64,000 nt of DNA from Marisediminitalea lipolytica (GTDB lineage: Bacteria > Pseudomonadota > Gammaproteobacteria > Enterobacterales > Alteromonadaceae). The position numbers were made by a program, and so were the translations under genes. Shown here in pieces: positions 45,383-53,387 of this stretch; position 1 is the first letter of the stretch, and every line of letters begins with the position of its first letter. Where the stretch lies: contig NZ_MJIC01000015.1 in the NCBI RefSeq assembly GCF_001758465.1, forward strand, positions 310,001 through 374,000, written 5' to 3'. A model generated the notes under the pieces. That model was not told where the DNA came from and ran no database searches. It was given only the letters and a program-made list of their open reading frames with translations.

Positions 45383-46138
45383 ATGGAAGCACTGCTAACG
45401 GCTGGCGTTCTGGATATTTACACGGCGCTGGGCCTGATCCTGCTGGCTGGTTTTACGTCCTTTGTTACCGGCACCATGGGCCTGGGCGGCGGTATGTTGT
45501 TACTGGTAGTGATGGCCTCGGTGATGCCAATTGCAGCGCTGATCCCGGTGCACGGGCTAGTTCAGCTGGGCTCTAATGCCAGCCGGGCGATCATGACCTT
45601 TAAGCATCTCGATCGCGCGATGTTTAAATATTTTGCGGTGGGAACGGTTCTCGGTGCGGTGGCGGCTTCCTTTGTGGTGGTGCAATTACCGCTGGCCATT
45701 ATTCAGCTGGCTATTGCGGTATTTTTATTGCTGATGGTGTGGGGCCTGAAACCCAGTCCGCGCGAGATGTCGCGACCAGGGCGCATCATCGCCGGAGCGC
45801 TAACGACCTTTCTGAGTATGTTTGTGGGCGCGAGCGGACCGATGGTGGCTTCGGTGGTTTACCGCAACGGCTACAACAAAATGACCCATACTTCCACTTT
45901 TGCCAACTGCATGACATTTCAGCACAGCTTAAAGGCCATTGTATTTACCATGGTGGGGTTTTCATTCTGGCAGTGGTTGCCGTTAGTGGTGGCGATGATA
46001 GTCAGTGGCGCAATAGGCACCTGGCTGGGGTTGCAGTTGCTCAATAAAATTCCCGCCGACAAGTTTAAGCTGGCGTTTAAACTGATCCTTTCGGTGCTTG
46101 CAGTGCGCTTACTGTATCAGGGTATTATGAGCTTTTAA
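45383..46138 (+). CDS. TauE/SafE-family sulfite/sulfonate exporter
   Basis: 251 residues from the ATG at 45383 (MEALLTAGVLDIY), with GGGA upstream; the 45323 frame adds 20 unlikely residues. Eight or so membrane helices with the family motifs GTMGLGGGMLLLVV and a second repeat around FLSMFVGASGPM. TauE/SafE proteins export sulfite or sulfoacetate-type anions. It is convergent with the sigma-54 regulator (14 bases overlap at the ends) and lies at the left end of the sulfide island, so sulfite or thiosulfate export is a sensible role. Confidence 0.88.
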   Translation: MEALLTAGVLDIYTALGLILLAGFTSFVTGTMGLGGGMLLLVVMASVMPIAALIPVHGLVQLGSNASRAIMTFKHLDRAMFKYFAVGTVLGAVAASFVVVQLPLAIIQLAIAVFLLLMVWGLKPSPREMSRPGRIIAGALTTFLSMFVGASGPMVASVVYRNGYNKMTHTSTFANCMTFQHSLKAIVFTMVGFSFWQWLPLVVAMIVSGAIGTWLGLQLLNKIPADKFKLAFKLILSVLAVRLLYQGIMSF

Positions 46139-47432
46139 GCTTAATATTATACCGCTGTAGCTTTCTGTACAGTGTGCGAGTACTTACATCGAGCTTGTTG
46201 GCCAGTTCATCCGGGCTGCCCTCAAAGTGCTTACATATTTTTTCGAGATAGGCCTGCTCTGCCTGTTCTAATGGCATGACTTCGTCCGGGATCGCTTCAC
46301 TTTCTGATGAGCGCATCCCCAGTATTTGCGGTGGTAAATCGCTAACCATAATGTCATCGTCGTTAGACATCAGCGCCGACTGTTCCACAATGCTTTTCAG
46401 TTCGCGTATGTTGCCGGGGAAAGCGTAATTCTGCAGAGTTTGTAAAGCCTGCTCGCTGAAGTGTTTGTGCCGGTGTTCGCCGGTCACCAGAAAATGGCGG
46501 CACAATAAAGGGATGTCTTCCTTACGTTCGCGCAAGGCCGGGAGATAGATAGGGAAACCGGCAATGCGGAAATATAGATCCTGGCGAAACTCGCCTTTTT
46601 CTACCATGTTAAGTAAGTTTTTGTGACTGGCGCACACCAGCCGGAAATCGGCTTTTTTCTGTTTTAGCCCGCCGACCGGGCGATAGCACTGGGTTTCCAG
46701 CAAGCGCAGCAATTTTACCTGCATATTCAGCGGTACATCACCAATTTCATCAAAAAACACGGTACCGCCATTGGCTACTTCGATAAGCCCTTTTTTGCTG
46801 TTGGTGGCACCAGTGAATGCGCCTTTTTCGTAACCAAACAGTTCAGATTCAAACAGGCTTTCATTCAGCCCGGTACACTCAATCACGACAAAGGGTTTCT
46901 CTTTACGCCGACTCGACTCATGTACGGCCTGCGCGACCAGCTCTTTACCGGCGCCTGTCTCGCCTTGCAATAACACGGCGATTTCAGACTGAGCAGCCCG
47001 ATTGATACGGTTAAGCATTTGTTTAAACGCATCCGAGCTGCCTATCATTTTATTGCGCTGGGAGTCGGCTGCGGCGTAACTGATGCGATCAAGAATTTCC
47101 AGAAAGCCTATGGTCATGCCGTCTTCGTCCCGTACTGGCTTCATAAGAATGTCGCAGTAGCTTTTACCATCGTTGGTATTATGAATATGTACCACGCTGC
47201 TGGGGCGCTGGGTTTTCTGGCACTGGCTTAACGGGCAGTCCTCACCGTGTTTGTCGCAGGGGGCGTCGCTGCGATGAGATATCGCATGGCAGGTGCTGGT
47301 GCCGACAATGACTTCTATGTCATAAGTTTCGCGGTAGGCATCGTTAACCGCCTGAATAACGTAATCATGAGTAATAAATATCGCCGGTTTATCGATAGCA
47401 TTAATCATTGACTGGATAAGCGACGCGTTCAT
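46125..47432 (-). CDS. FisR-like sigma-54 activator of sulfide oxidation
   Basis: 435 residues from the ATG at 47432, with GGGAGAG 8 bases upstream; the frame opens with a TTG at 47438. The N-terminal PAS-like sensor domain (about residues 1-125) holds cysteines at 48, 59 and 66 (then 71 and about 94), spacing 11 and 7, the same as the sulfane-sulfur-sensing Cys53/64/71 I recall for FisR of Cupriavidus. The AAA+ domain has Walker A GETGAGKE, the sigma-54 contact GAFTGA, Walker [12 protein letters not shown] and the R finger region. A Fis-type HTH ends the protein. Divergent from sqr and almost certainly its activator. Confidence 0.9.
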   Translation of the reverse strand: MNASLIQSMINAIDKPAIFITHDYVIQAVNDAYRETYDIEVIVGTSTCHAISHRSDAPCDKHGEDCPLSQCQKTQRPSSVVHIHNTNDGKSYCDILMKPVRDEDGMTIGFLEILDRISYAAADSQRNKMIGSSDAFKQMLNRINRAAQSEIAVLLQGETGAGKELVAQAVHESSRRKEKPFVVIECTGLNESLFESELFGYEKGAFTGATNSKKGLIEVANGGTVFFDEIGDVPLNMQVKLLRLLETQCYRPVGGLKQKKADFRLVCASHKNLLNMVEKGEFRQDLYFRIAGFPIYLPALRERKEDIPLLCRHFLVTGEHRHKHFSEQALQTLQNYAFPGNIRELKSIVEQSALMSNDDDIMVSDLPPQILGMRSSESEAIPDEVMPLEQAEQAYLEKICKHFEGSPDELANKLDVSTRTLYRKLQRYNIKLKSS

Positions 47433-47478
47433 TACCAACTCTCCCTTAAGACAAATCTGACAGTTTTCAGGCCGTTAC

Positions 47479-47500
47479 GCTGTGCCAAATTTGGCACAGC
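47479..47500. promoter_or_regulatory. Perfect 22-bp palindrome, upstream activating site
   Basis: A perfect inverted repeat with half-site GCTGTGCCAAA and no spacer. It lies in the gap between the divergent FisR-like and sqr genes, 46 bases before the regulator start and about 96 bases (centre) before the -24 element of sqr. This is a normal enhancer position for a Fis-type sigma-54 activator and would also allow autorepression. Confidence 0.8.
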
Positions 47501-47583
47501 GAGAAGCTGATCACAAGCCTTAACTCTCATTAATATAATAAAAATCTAATATAAAACATGATCCTACTACGATTTCATCACGA

Positions 47584-47599
47584 TGGCACGAATATTGGT
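47584..47599 (+). promoter_or_regulatory. Sigma-54-type promoter of the sqr operon
   Basis: TGGCACG, 4 bases, then TTGGT: a perfect -24 element and correct 12-base GG-to-GN spacing. The -12 element has TTGG instead of TTGC, its one serious mismatch. The expected transcript start is near 47610, about 80 bases before the sqr start. Confidence 0.65.
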
Positions 47600-47690
47600 A
47601 AATAAAAGTAAATTACTTGTTAATAAATGGTGTCCGCTAGCCTGAAATGTGGCAGGGCGAGTGATACCAATAACCATAAAGAGAACGATG

Positions 47691-48974
47691 ATGGCAAAAA
47701 TAGTGGTGTTAGGTGCAGGTACCGGTGGCATGCCTGCCGCTTATGAAGTGAAGGAAGCTTTAGGCGCAGAGCATGAGGTTATGGTGGTTAACGAACGTGA
47801 AGAATTCCGCTTTGTTCCCTCTAACCCCTGGGTCGCAGTAGGCTGGCGCGAAGCGGGCGCTGTGACCATGCCCATCGAGAAATATCTGGCCAAAAAGAAA
47901 ATCGGTTTTAAATGTGCCAGGGTCGACGAAATCAACGCTGAGGCAAACCAACTGGTCACGGCAGAGGGTGAGACCATCGACTACGATTATCTGATTATTG
48001 CAACCGGTCCCCGTCTTGCCTTTGATCAGATTGAAGGTGCTGGTCCGGATGGCTTTACCCAGTCAGTCTGTACACTGGATCACGCCGAACACTGCTATGC
48101 AGATTTTGAAAAGCTGGTGGCGAATCCCGGTCCGGTGGTGGTGGGCTCGTTCCAGGGCGCGAGCTGCTTTGGCCCGGCCTACGAGTATGCTTTTATTCTG
48201 GATAAAGCACTGCGTGATGCCAAAATTCGCCATAAAGTGCCCATGACCTTTGTTACCAGCGAACCATACATCGGCCATCTGGGCCTTGGCGGCGTGGGCG
48301 ACTCCAAGTCTATGCTCGAGTCTGAGTTACGCAACCGCAATATTAAGTGGATTTGTAACGCCCGGGTCGACAAAGTGGAAGATGGCATAATGCATGTGTC
48401 TGAGCTGAACCGAAAAGGCGAGGTTGAGTTTACTTATCAGGAGCCGTTTAACCATTCGATGTTGATTCCGCCTTTTGGTGGCGTACCAGCGGTAGCCAAT
48501 GTGGAAGGGTTGTGTAATCCAAAAGGGTTTGTGGTAACCGATGAATTCCAGCGCTCACCCAAATATCCCAACATCTTCTCTGGTGGTGTTTGTGTGGCTA
48601 TCCCGCCAGTGGAAGCGACACCGGTTCCTACGGGTACGCCGAAAACCGGCTATATGATCGAGACCATGATGACGGCCATTGCCCACAACATGAAATCGAT
48701 CATCATTGATGGTAAAGCACCATCAACCAAAGGCACCTGGCACGCTATTTGTTTAGCAGATATGGGCGATACTGGTGCTGCGTTTGTGGCCATGCCGCAG
48801 ATCCCGCCGCGAAACGTGACCTGGTTTAAAAAGGGCAAGTGGGTTCACCTGGCCAAAATTGCCTTTGAAAAATACTTTATGCGTAAGATGAAAACCGGTA
48901 CCAGCGAGCCTGTGTACGAAAAATACGTGCTTAAAGCACTTGGCATTGAACGATTAGAACAGGACGACAAATGA
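47691..48974 (+). CDS. sqr: Sulfide:quinone oxidoreductase
   Basis: 427 residues from the ATG at 47691 (a tandem ATG at 47688 is equivalent); AAAGAGA lies upstream. An FAD-binding protein of the inner membrane face that oxidises H2S to sulfane sulfur/persulfide and reduces ubiquinone. The dinucleotide motif VVLGAGTGGMPAAYE, and the three redox cysteines in SVCTLDHA (near 130), GASCFGPAYE (near 162) and GGVCVAIPP (near 302) match the Acidithiobacillus-type enzyme. The stop overlaps the next start by 4 bases. First gene of sqr and two haem proteins. Confidence 0.93.
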   Translation: MAKIVVLGAGTGGMPAAYEVKEALGAEHEVMVVNEREEFRFVPSNPWVAVGWREAGAVTMPIEKYLAKKKIGFKCARVDEINAEANQLVTAEGETIDYDYLIIATGPRLAFDQIEGAGPDGFTQSVCTLDHAEHCYADFEKLVANPGPVVVGSFQGASCFGPAYEYAFILDKALRDAKIRHKVPMTFVTSEPYIGHLGLGGVGDSKSMLESELRNRNIKWICNARVDKVEDGIMHVSELNRKGEVEFTYQEPFNHSMLIPPFGGVPAVANVEGLCNPKGFVVTDEFQRSPKYPNIFSGGVCVAIPPVEATPVPTGTPKTGYMIETMMTAIAHNMKSIIIDGKAPSTKGTWHAICLADMGDTGAAFVAMPQIPPRNVTWFKKGKWVHLAKIAFEKYFMRKMKTGTSEPVYEKYVLKALGIERLEQDDK

Positions 48975-49543
48975 CAAAATTAAGCAAAGTGTGGATAGCG
49001 GTAGCTTGTTTATTACCAGCACTTACCACAGTGGCAGGCCAACTGACGCAGGCTGAATTTACCTCACAGGCTAAACAAAAAGCCATGCAGCTGGGTAAAA
49101 CCCTGAAAATGAATCTGCAAGCCGCGGTAAAAGAAGGCGGTTTAACCAACGGAGTCAACGTTTGTAAGGATATTGCACCGGCGGTTGCAGCCGAATTAAG
49201 CACCGATGGCTGGCAGGTAGGGCGCACCGCTCTGAAGGTCCGGAATCCCTCAAACCAGCCTGATAGCTGGGAGCAGACGTCGCTGATGACCATGGTTAAA
49301 GGACTTGAAGAAGGCCTCAAACCGGGTTCGCTGACACAGGTTAGTATGGACGATGAAGCCGGTCAGTATCGCTTTATGGCTCCCATTATGACCGACAGTT
49401 TGTGCCTTAATTGCCACGGCGCAGAGCTGGCACCAGCCGTGCAGGCCGAAATTAACCAGCAATATCCCCATGATCAGGCTACCGGCTTTGCAGCCGGCGA
49501 TTTACGGGGTGCGTTTACAGTGACCTACAACAGCGAGGAATAA
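48971..49543 (+). CDS. DUF3365-type periplasmic c-type haem protein
   Basis: 190 residues. A signal peptide ends at TVAGQ (about residue 23). One haem c site CLNCH lies near residue 141 in the pattern MTDSLCLNCHGAELAP; the protein fits DUF3365 (Tll0287-like haem proteins, often sensors or redox proteins). Overlaps sqr by 4 bases (ATGA), so it is translationally coupled to it. It may carry electrons or sense redox change next to Sqr. No haem lyase genes lie nearby. Confidence 0.87.
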   Translation: MTKLSKVWIAVACLLPALTTVAGQLTQAEFTSQAKQKAMQLGKTLKMNLQAAVKEGGLTNGVNVCKDIAPAVAAELSTDGWQVGRTALKVRNPSNQPDSWEQTSLMTMVKGLEEGLKPGSLTQVSMDDEAGQYRFMAPIMTDSLCLNCHGAELAPAVQAEINQQYPHDQATGFAAGDLRGAFTVTYNSEE

Positions 49544-49545
49544 GC

Positions 49546-49953
49546 ATGACAAGGAAGATGATCGCCGCGCTGTGCCTGGTGCTGCTGAGCGGTTTGGCTC
49601 AGGCCGCCGATACCCGCATGGCTATTGATCTTAACGAGGAACAAAAGGGCTTTGTGCTGGGGCACATGCGCGACATGCTGGAAGCGTTAACCGATGCTCA
49701 GCAACTGCTGCTGGCCGGTGACCGCGATGAACTGCAATCCCGTATTACCCGGTTGCAGTCCCATGAGCAGGCCAGCAGACCCAAAGGCATGGGACAACAG
49801 ATCCCACCGGCTTTTCGTGCCATGGCACAAAGTATGCGACCCCACTGGCAGGCCATTAAAAATCCTGCTACACCCGAGTCTGAGGTGCGTCAGCATATGG
49901 TGGATTTAATGCGGGTGTGTAACGCCTGCCATCGCACCTTCGCTGTTCAGTAG
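49546..49953 (+). CDS. Cytochrome c'/c556-like haem protein
   Basis: 135 residues. Signal peptide to GLAQAADT (about residue 21), then a helical domain and a C-terminal haem c site CNACH (near residue 126) in the pattern MRVCNACHRTF, the arrangement of cytochrome c'/c556 four-helix proteins. It starts 2 bases after the DUF3365 gene stop, so it is in the same transcript. Electron transfer or small-ligand (NO, sulfide) binding is expected; the specific role is unknown. Confidence 0.85.
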   Translation: MTRKMIAALCLVLLSGLAQAADTRMAIDLNEEQKGFVLGHMRDMLEALTDAQQLLLAGDRDELQSRITRLQSHEQASRPKGMGQQIPPAFRAMAQSMRPHWQAIKNPATPESEVRQHMVDLMRVCNACHRTFAVQ

Positions 49954-50297
49954 TGAGATTGCAGAAGTCAGAGTGAGTATTGAGCCGTCTTTTGCGTCGA
50001 CAGGCCAACAAGCGTATAGTGAACAGCCATCAGTCAGTCTGTGCTGCGTAAACTCACCCGAGGTCTCTCGTCTTCTTATCATGGTGAGCGCGGCGCAATC
50101 ACTTATGGCGCGAAAGATGGAATTTTTGTTTACGGTGGGGATGTTAAGCCCCGGAAAAAGCCTTTCTTTGACCTTTGGTTCACCCTCTAAAGTTGTAAAA
50201 AATGACCCCGTGCGCGCTATTAAATCATGCGCAAAAATATTGTTTAATTTCTGCCCGGTGGGCGCTTGTGACTGGCTTGCCAGTTCTGTCGCGCGAT

Positions 50298-50311
50298 TGT
50301 CATATTTGACA
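50298..50311. promoter_or_regulatory. Inverted repeat upstream of cydA, possible enhancer site
   Basis: A perfect TGTCA-N4-TGACA repeat, centred 104 bases before the -24 element of the cydA promoter. It is shorter than the 22-bp palindrome before sqr and shares only TGT...TTTG...ACA. It also resembles NorR-type GTCA-N3-TGAC sites, with one base more between the arms. Confidence 0.45.
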
Positions 50312-50405
50312 TACACGTGACAAGTTGAATATTTAATTTCCAGTTACTCGATCTCTGTAAAATAGTTAATTTATAAAAATCAATAGTTTATTTTATTTTT
50401 CTATA

Positions 50406-50422
50406 TTGGCGCGACTTATGCA
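50406..50422 (+). promoter_or_regulatory. Sigma-54-like promoter of cydA
   Basis: TTGGCGCG, 4 bases, then ATGCA. GG and GC are spaced by exactly the sigma-54 distance; one mismatch in the -24 box (TGGCGCG for TGGCACG) and one in the -12 box. Transcript start would be near 50433, giving a leader of about 115 bases. Confidence 0.5.
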
Positions 50423-50547
50423 ATAAGCCAGTTATTCAAAGTCTGACGCTTTGAGCGTGGTGAAAAATTCCGACCCTCAGCCCTTCGTCTGTAAGCGCGC
50501 TGACCGTCAATCCGGTTTTTTATTTAGTAATATCGAAGGAGAGTCCC

Positions 50548-52122
50548 ATGAGCGATACGTTGATAGAACTATCGCGGTTACAATTTGCTTTAACAGCAAT
50601 GTTCCACTTTATCTTTGTTCCTTTAACCCTTGGTATGACCTTTCTGTTAGCGATAATGGAATCGGTCTATGTCATGACCGGCAAGGAAATTTACAAACAG
50701 ATGACCCAGTTCTGGGGCAAGCTGTTTGGGATTAACTTTGCCATTGGTGTGGCTACCGGGTTAACCATGGAATTCCAGTTCGGCATGAACTGGTCATACT
50801 ATTCTCACTACGTGGGTGACATTTTTGGCGCACCGCTGGCGATTGAAGGCTTAATGGCATTCTTCCTGGAATCCACCTTTGTTGGTTTGTTCTTCTTTGG
50901 CTGGGATAAAATGTCCAAGGTTAAGCACTTAATGGCGACCTGGCTGGTGGCGATTGGGTCTAACTTTTCGGCACTGTGGATCCTGATTGCCAACGGATGG
51001 ATGCAAAACCCGGTTGGCGCAACCTTTAACACCGAATCCATGCGGATGGAAATGAGCAGCTTTGCTGAAGTGATTTTTAACCCTGTTGCTCAGGTTAAGT
51101 TTGTACACACCGTGTCTGCTGGTTATGTTACTGGTGCTATCTTTGTGCTGGCGATTTCAAGTTACTATCTGTTGCAGCATAAGCACATCGCGTTTGCCCG
51201 TCGCTCCTTTGCGATTGCTGCAAGCTTTGGTTTAGCGGCGACGCTGTCGGTGATTATCCTGGGTGATGAAAGTGGTTATGAAATCGGTGACGTACAAAAA
51301 GTAAAACTGGCTGCCGTTGAAGCCGAATACGAAACTCACCATGCACCTGCGCCGTTTACTATTTTGGGTATTCCGGATGACGAAGGCGAAAAAATGGATT
51401 ATGCCCTGCAAATTCCATGGCTGATGGGGATCATCGCCACCCGCTCACTGGATGAAGAAGTGACAGGTATTAAAGATCTAAAAGAGATCCACCGGGTGCG
51501 TATTCTGTCTGGTGTACAGGCACATCAACAGCTTGAAAAAGTGAAAAACGGCACAGCGACCAAAGCCGAACTGGAAATGTTTGAGCGCAATAAAGATGAC
51601 TTAGGTTATGCCCTGTTGCTTGAGCCTTTCACCGACGATATTACCCAGCCTACTCCTGAAGCGCTGGAAAAAGCGGTTAACTACAGTATTCCACCTGTAG
51701 CACCATTATTTTACGGTTTCCGTTTGATGGTTCTGGCCGGTTTCTTAATGCTGGCACTGTTTATTACTGCGTTTTACTACAGCACCAAACACCAGATCAC
51801 CAAGCCTCGCTGGTTACTTAAATCTGCTCTGTTTGCACTGCCACTGCCGTGGATTGCTTCTGAAGCTGGTTGGTTCGTAGCTGAATACGGTCGCCAGCCC
51901 TGGTCAATTGCGGAAGTACTGCCGGTACATACTGCGGTGTCTAACCTGTCTGTATCCGATGTTGTGATAACACTGGTCGCTTACACATTGTTCTACGCCA
52001 CTATGTTTGTGATTGGTTTCTACCTGATGAAGAAATACGCCAAGAAAGGGCCTGTTCCACCAGAAGATACTAAAAAACTGGATGACACTATTGGTCTGGA
52101 CACTCAAGGAGCAAACGCATGA
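50548..52122 (+). CDS. cydA: Cytochrome bd ubiquinol oxidase subunit I
   Basis: 524 residues, the long-Q-loop type of E. coli. Nine membrane helices. His20 in LTAMFHFIFVPLT is the axial ligand of haem d or b595; the Glu in APLAIEGLMAFFLEST, the b558 ligand His in VKFVHTVSAGY and GRQPW in the Q-loop region are present. The oxidase reduces O2 to water with quinol and is resistant to sulfide, cyanide and NO. GGAGAG lies before the ATG. It is followed by cydB with a 4-base overlap. Confidence 0.96.
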   Translation: MSDTLIELSRLQFALTAMFHFIFVPLTLGMTFLLAIMESVYVMTGKEIYKQMTQFWGKLFGINFAIGVATGLTMEFQFGMNWSYYSHYVGDIFGAPLAIEGLMAFFLESTFVGLFFFGWDKMSKVKHLMATWLVAIGSNFSALWILIANGWMQNPVGATFNTESMRMEMSSFAEVIFNPVAQVKFVHTVSAGYVTGAIFVLAISSYYLLQHKHIAFARRSFAIAASFGLAATLSVIILGDESGYEIGDVQKVKLAAVEAEYETHHAPAPFTILGIPDDEGEKMDYALQIPWLMGIIATRSLDEEVTGIKDLKEIHRVRILSGVQAHQQLEKVKNGTATKAELEMFERNKDDLGYALLLEPFTDDITQPTPEALEKAVNYSIPPVAPLFYGFRLMVLAGFLMLALFITAFYYSTKHQITKPRWLLKSALFALPLPWIASEAGWFVAEYGRQPWSIAEVLPVHTAVSNLSVSDVVITLVAYTLFYATMFVIGFYLMKKYAKKGPVPPEDTKKLDDTIGLDTQGANA

Positions 52123-53255
52123 TTGATTATGAAGTACTACGAGTGATTTGGTGGGTGCTGATAGGCGTACTGCTGATTGGCTTTGCCATCACTGATGGAT
52201 TCGATTTAGGGGTAGGCGCACTGCTGACTCTGATTGGTAAAACCGACGACGAACGTCGCGTGATGATCAACACCGTTGGTCCTCACTGGGATGGTAATCA
52301 GGTTTGGTTTATTACCGCAGGCGGCGCTATTTTTGCGGCCTGGCCAATGATTTACGCTACTGCGTTCTCCGGTTTCTATCTGGCGCTAGCGCTGGTGTTG
52401 ATTGCCTTGTGGATGCGTCCGCTGGGCTTTGACTTCCGCAGCAAGCTGCCTGATAAGCGCTGGCGTACCAGCTGGGACTGGGCGTTATTTGTGTCTGGCT
52501 TTGTCCCTTCGCTTATTTTTGGTGTGGCTTTTGGCAACCTGTTACTGGGTGTGCCCTTTGAGTTTGATACTAATCTTAAAGCAACTTACACCGGCTCATT
52601 CTTTGGCCTGTTAACACCGTTTGCGCTGGTCGCTGGTCTGGTTTCTGTGGCCATGATCCTTAACCACGGCGCAACCTGGCTGCAAATGAAAACCGATAGC
52701 TTTATTCAGGTTCGTGCCCGCGCTGTGTCGGTGATTTTATCATTAGTTACGGTAGTGCTGTTTGTACTGGCCGGTTTATGGGTCGCATTTGGTCTGGATG
52801 GTTTTGTGGTGACCTCTGCAGTGGATACCATGGCAACCTCTAACCCGCTGAAAAAAGAAGTGGCAATTGAAGCCGGCGCCTGGATGGCCAACTATGGTAA
52901 ATATCCGTGGATGGTGATAGCGCCGGTATTAGGTATTGTTGCGGGTCTGGCTTGTGCCTTCTTCTCTAAAGCGGGTCGCGGCGGCTGGGCGTTTGTCAGC
53001 AGTTCACTGATGATGACAGGGATTATCCTGACAGCAGGTTTCTCTATGTTCCCATTCCTGATGCCCAGCACCAGTATGCCGGTGGCCAGTCTGACTGTTT
53101 GGGACGCTACCTCCAGTGAAATGACGCTGAAAATTATGTTTGGTGTGGCCTGCGTATTTGTACCCATCGTACTGAGTTACACAGCTTACGGCTTTTACGT
53201 GATGCGTGGTCGCATTAAAAACAGTGACCTTAACTCGTCTCACGCGATTTACTAA
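52119..53255 (+). CDS. cydB: Cytochrome bd ubiquinol oxidase subunit II
   Basis: 378 residues with eight membrane helices. The start MIDYEVLRVIWWVLIGVLLIGFAITDGFDLGVGALL and the motif NTVGPHWDGNQVWFITAGGAIFAAWP are the CydB hallmark. It pairs with CydA and helps hold the haems. The ATG lies in the last codons of cydA (4-base overlap). Followed by cydX after 12 bases. Confidence 0.96.
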   Translation: MIDYEVLRVIWWVLIGVLLIGFAITDGFDLGVGALLTLIGKTDDERRVMINTVGPHWDGNQVWFITAGGAIFAAWPMIYATAFSGFYLALALVLIALWMRPLGFDFRSKLPDKRWRTSWDWALFVSGFVPSLIFGVAFGNLLLGVPFEFDTNLKATYTGSFFGLLTPFALVAGLVSVAMILNHGATWLQMKTDSFIQVRARAVSVILSLVTVVLFVLAGLWVAFGLDGFVVTSAVDTMATSNPLKKEVAIEAGAWMANYGKYPWMVIAPVLGIVAGLACAFFSKAGRGGWAFVSSSLMMTGIILTAGFSMFPFLMPSTSMPVASLTVWDATSSEMTLKIMFGVACVFVPIVLSYTAYGFYVMRGRIKNSDLNSSHAIY

Positions 53256-53267
53256 GGAGAACAGAAC

Positions 53268-53387
53268 ATGTGGTATTTTACCTGGATATTAGGTGTGTTA
53301 CTGGCTTGTTCATTTGGCATTATCAATGCCATGTGGTTAGAATCAACTGAAAACCTGGACCGTCCAGAAGACCCAGAAGATCAGTAG
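53268..53387 (+). CDS. cydX: CydX, small subunit of cytochrome bd oxidase
   Basis: 39 residues (MWYFTWILGVLLACSFGIIN, then AMWLESTENLDRPEDPEDQ). One membrane helix starts with the family's invariant MWYFxWILGxxLA and ends in an acidic tail. CydX stabilises the haem d site of CydAB. AAGGAGAACAG precedes the ATG. The stop TAG shares its last base with the GTG start of cydD, so all five cyd genes are probably one transcript. Confidence 0.96.
   Translation: MWYFTWILGVLLACSFGIINAMWLESTENLDRPEDPEDQ

Larger units (their letters stand above)
49954..50547. other. Gap between the cytochrome gene and cydA
   Basis: About 590 bases. From 49973 to 50320 the plus strand is open for 115 codons (MSIEPSFASTGQQAYSEQ...) and from 50316 back to 49906 the minus strand is open for 136 codons (MYVKYDNRATELASQ...). 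Neither has a ribosome site or a recognised domain; long open frames on both strands at once suggest a conserved DNA or RNA element, or a former gene, rather than two genes. The cydA-proximal 250 bases are AT-rich and hold a TGTCA-TATT-TGACA repeat (50298-50311) and a sigma-54-like promoter (50406-50422). Confidence 0.6.

Noticed and set aside
47489..47510. Second sigma-54-like pair in the sqr-regulator gap starting in the palindrome (TTGGCAC ... GC)
   Set aside because: Spacing is off by one base; the palindrome is better explained as the activator site.
50280..50420. FNR box (TTGAT-N4-ATCAA) before cydA
   Set aside because: No site matches both halves; nearest candidates have several mismatches.
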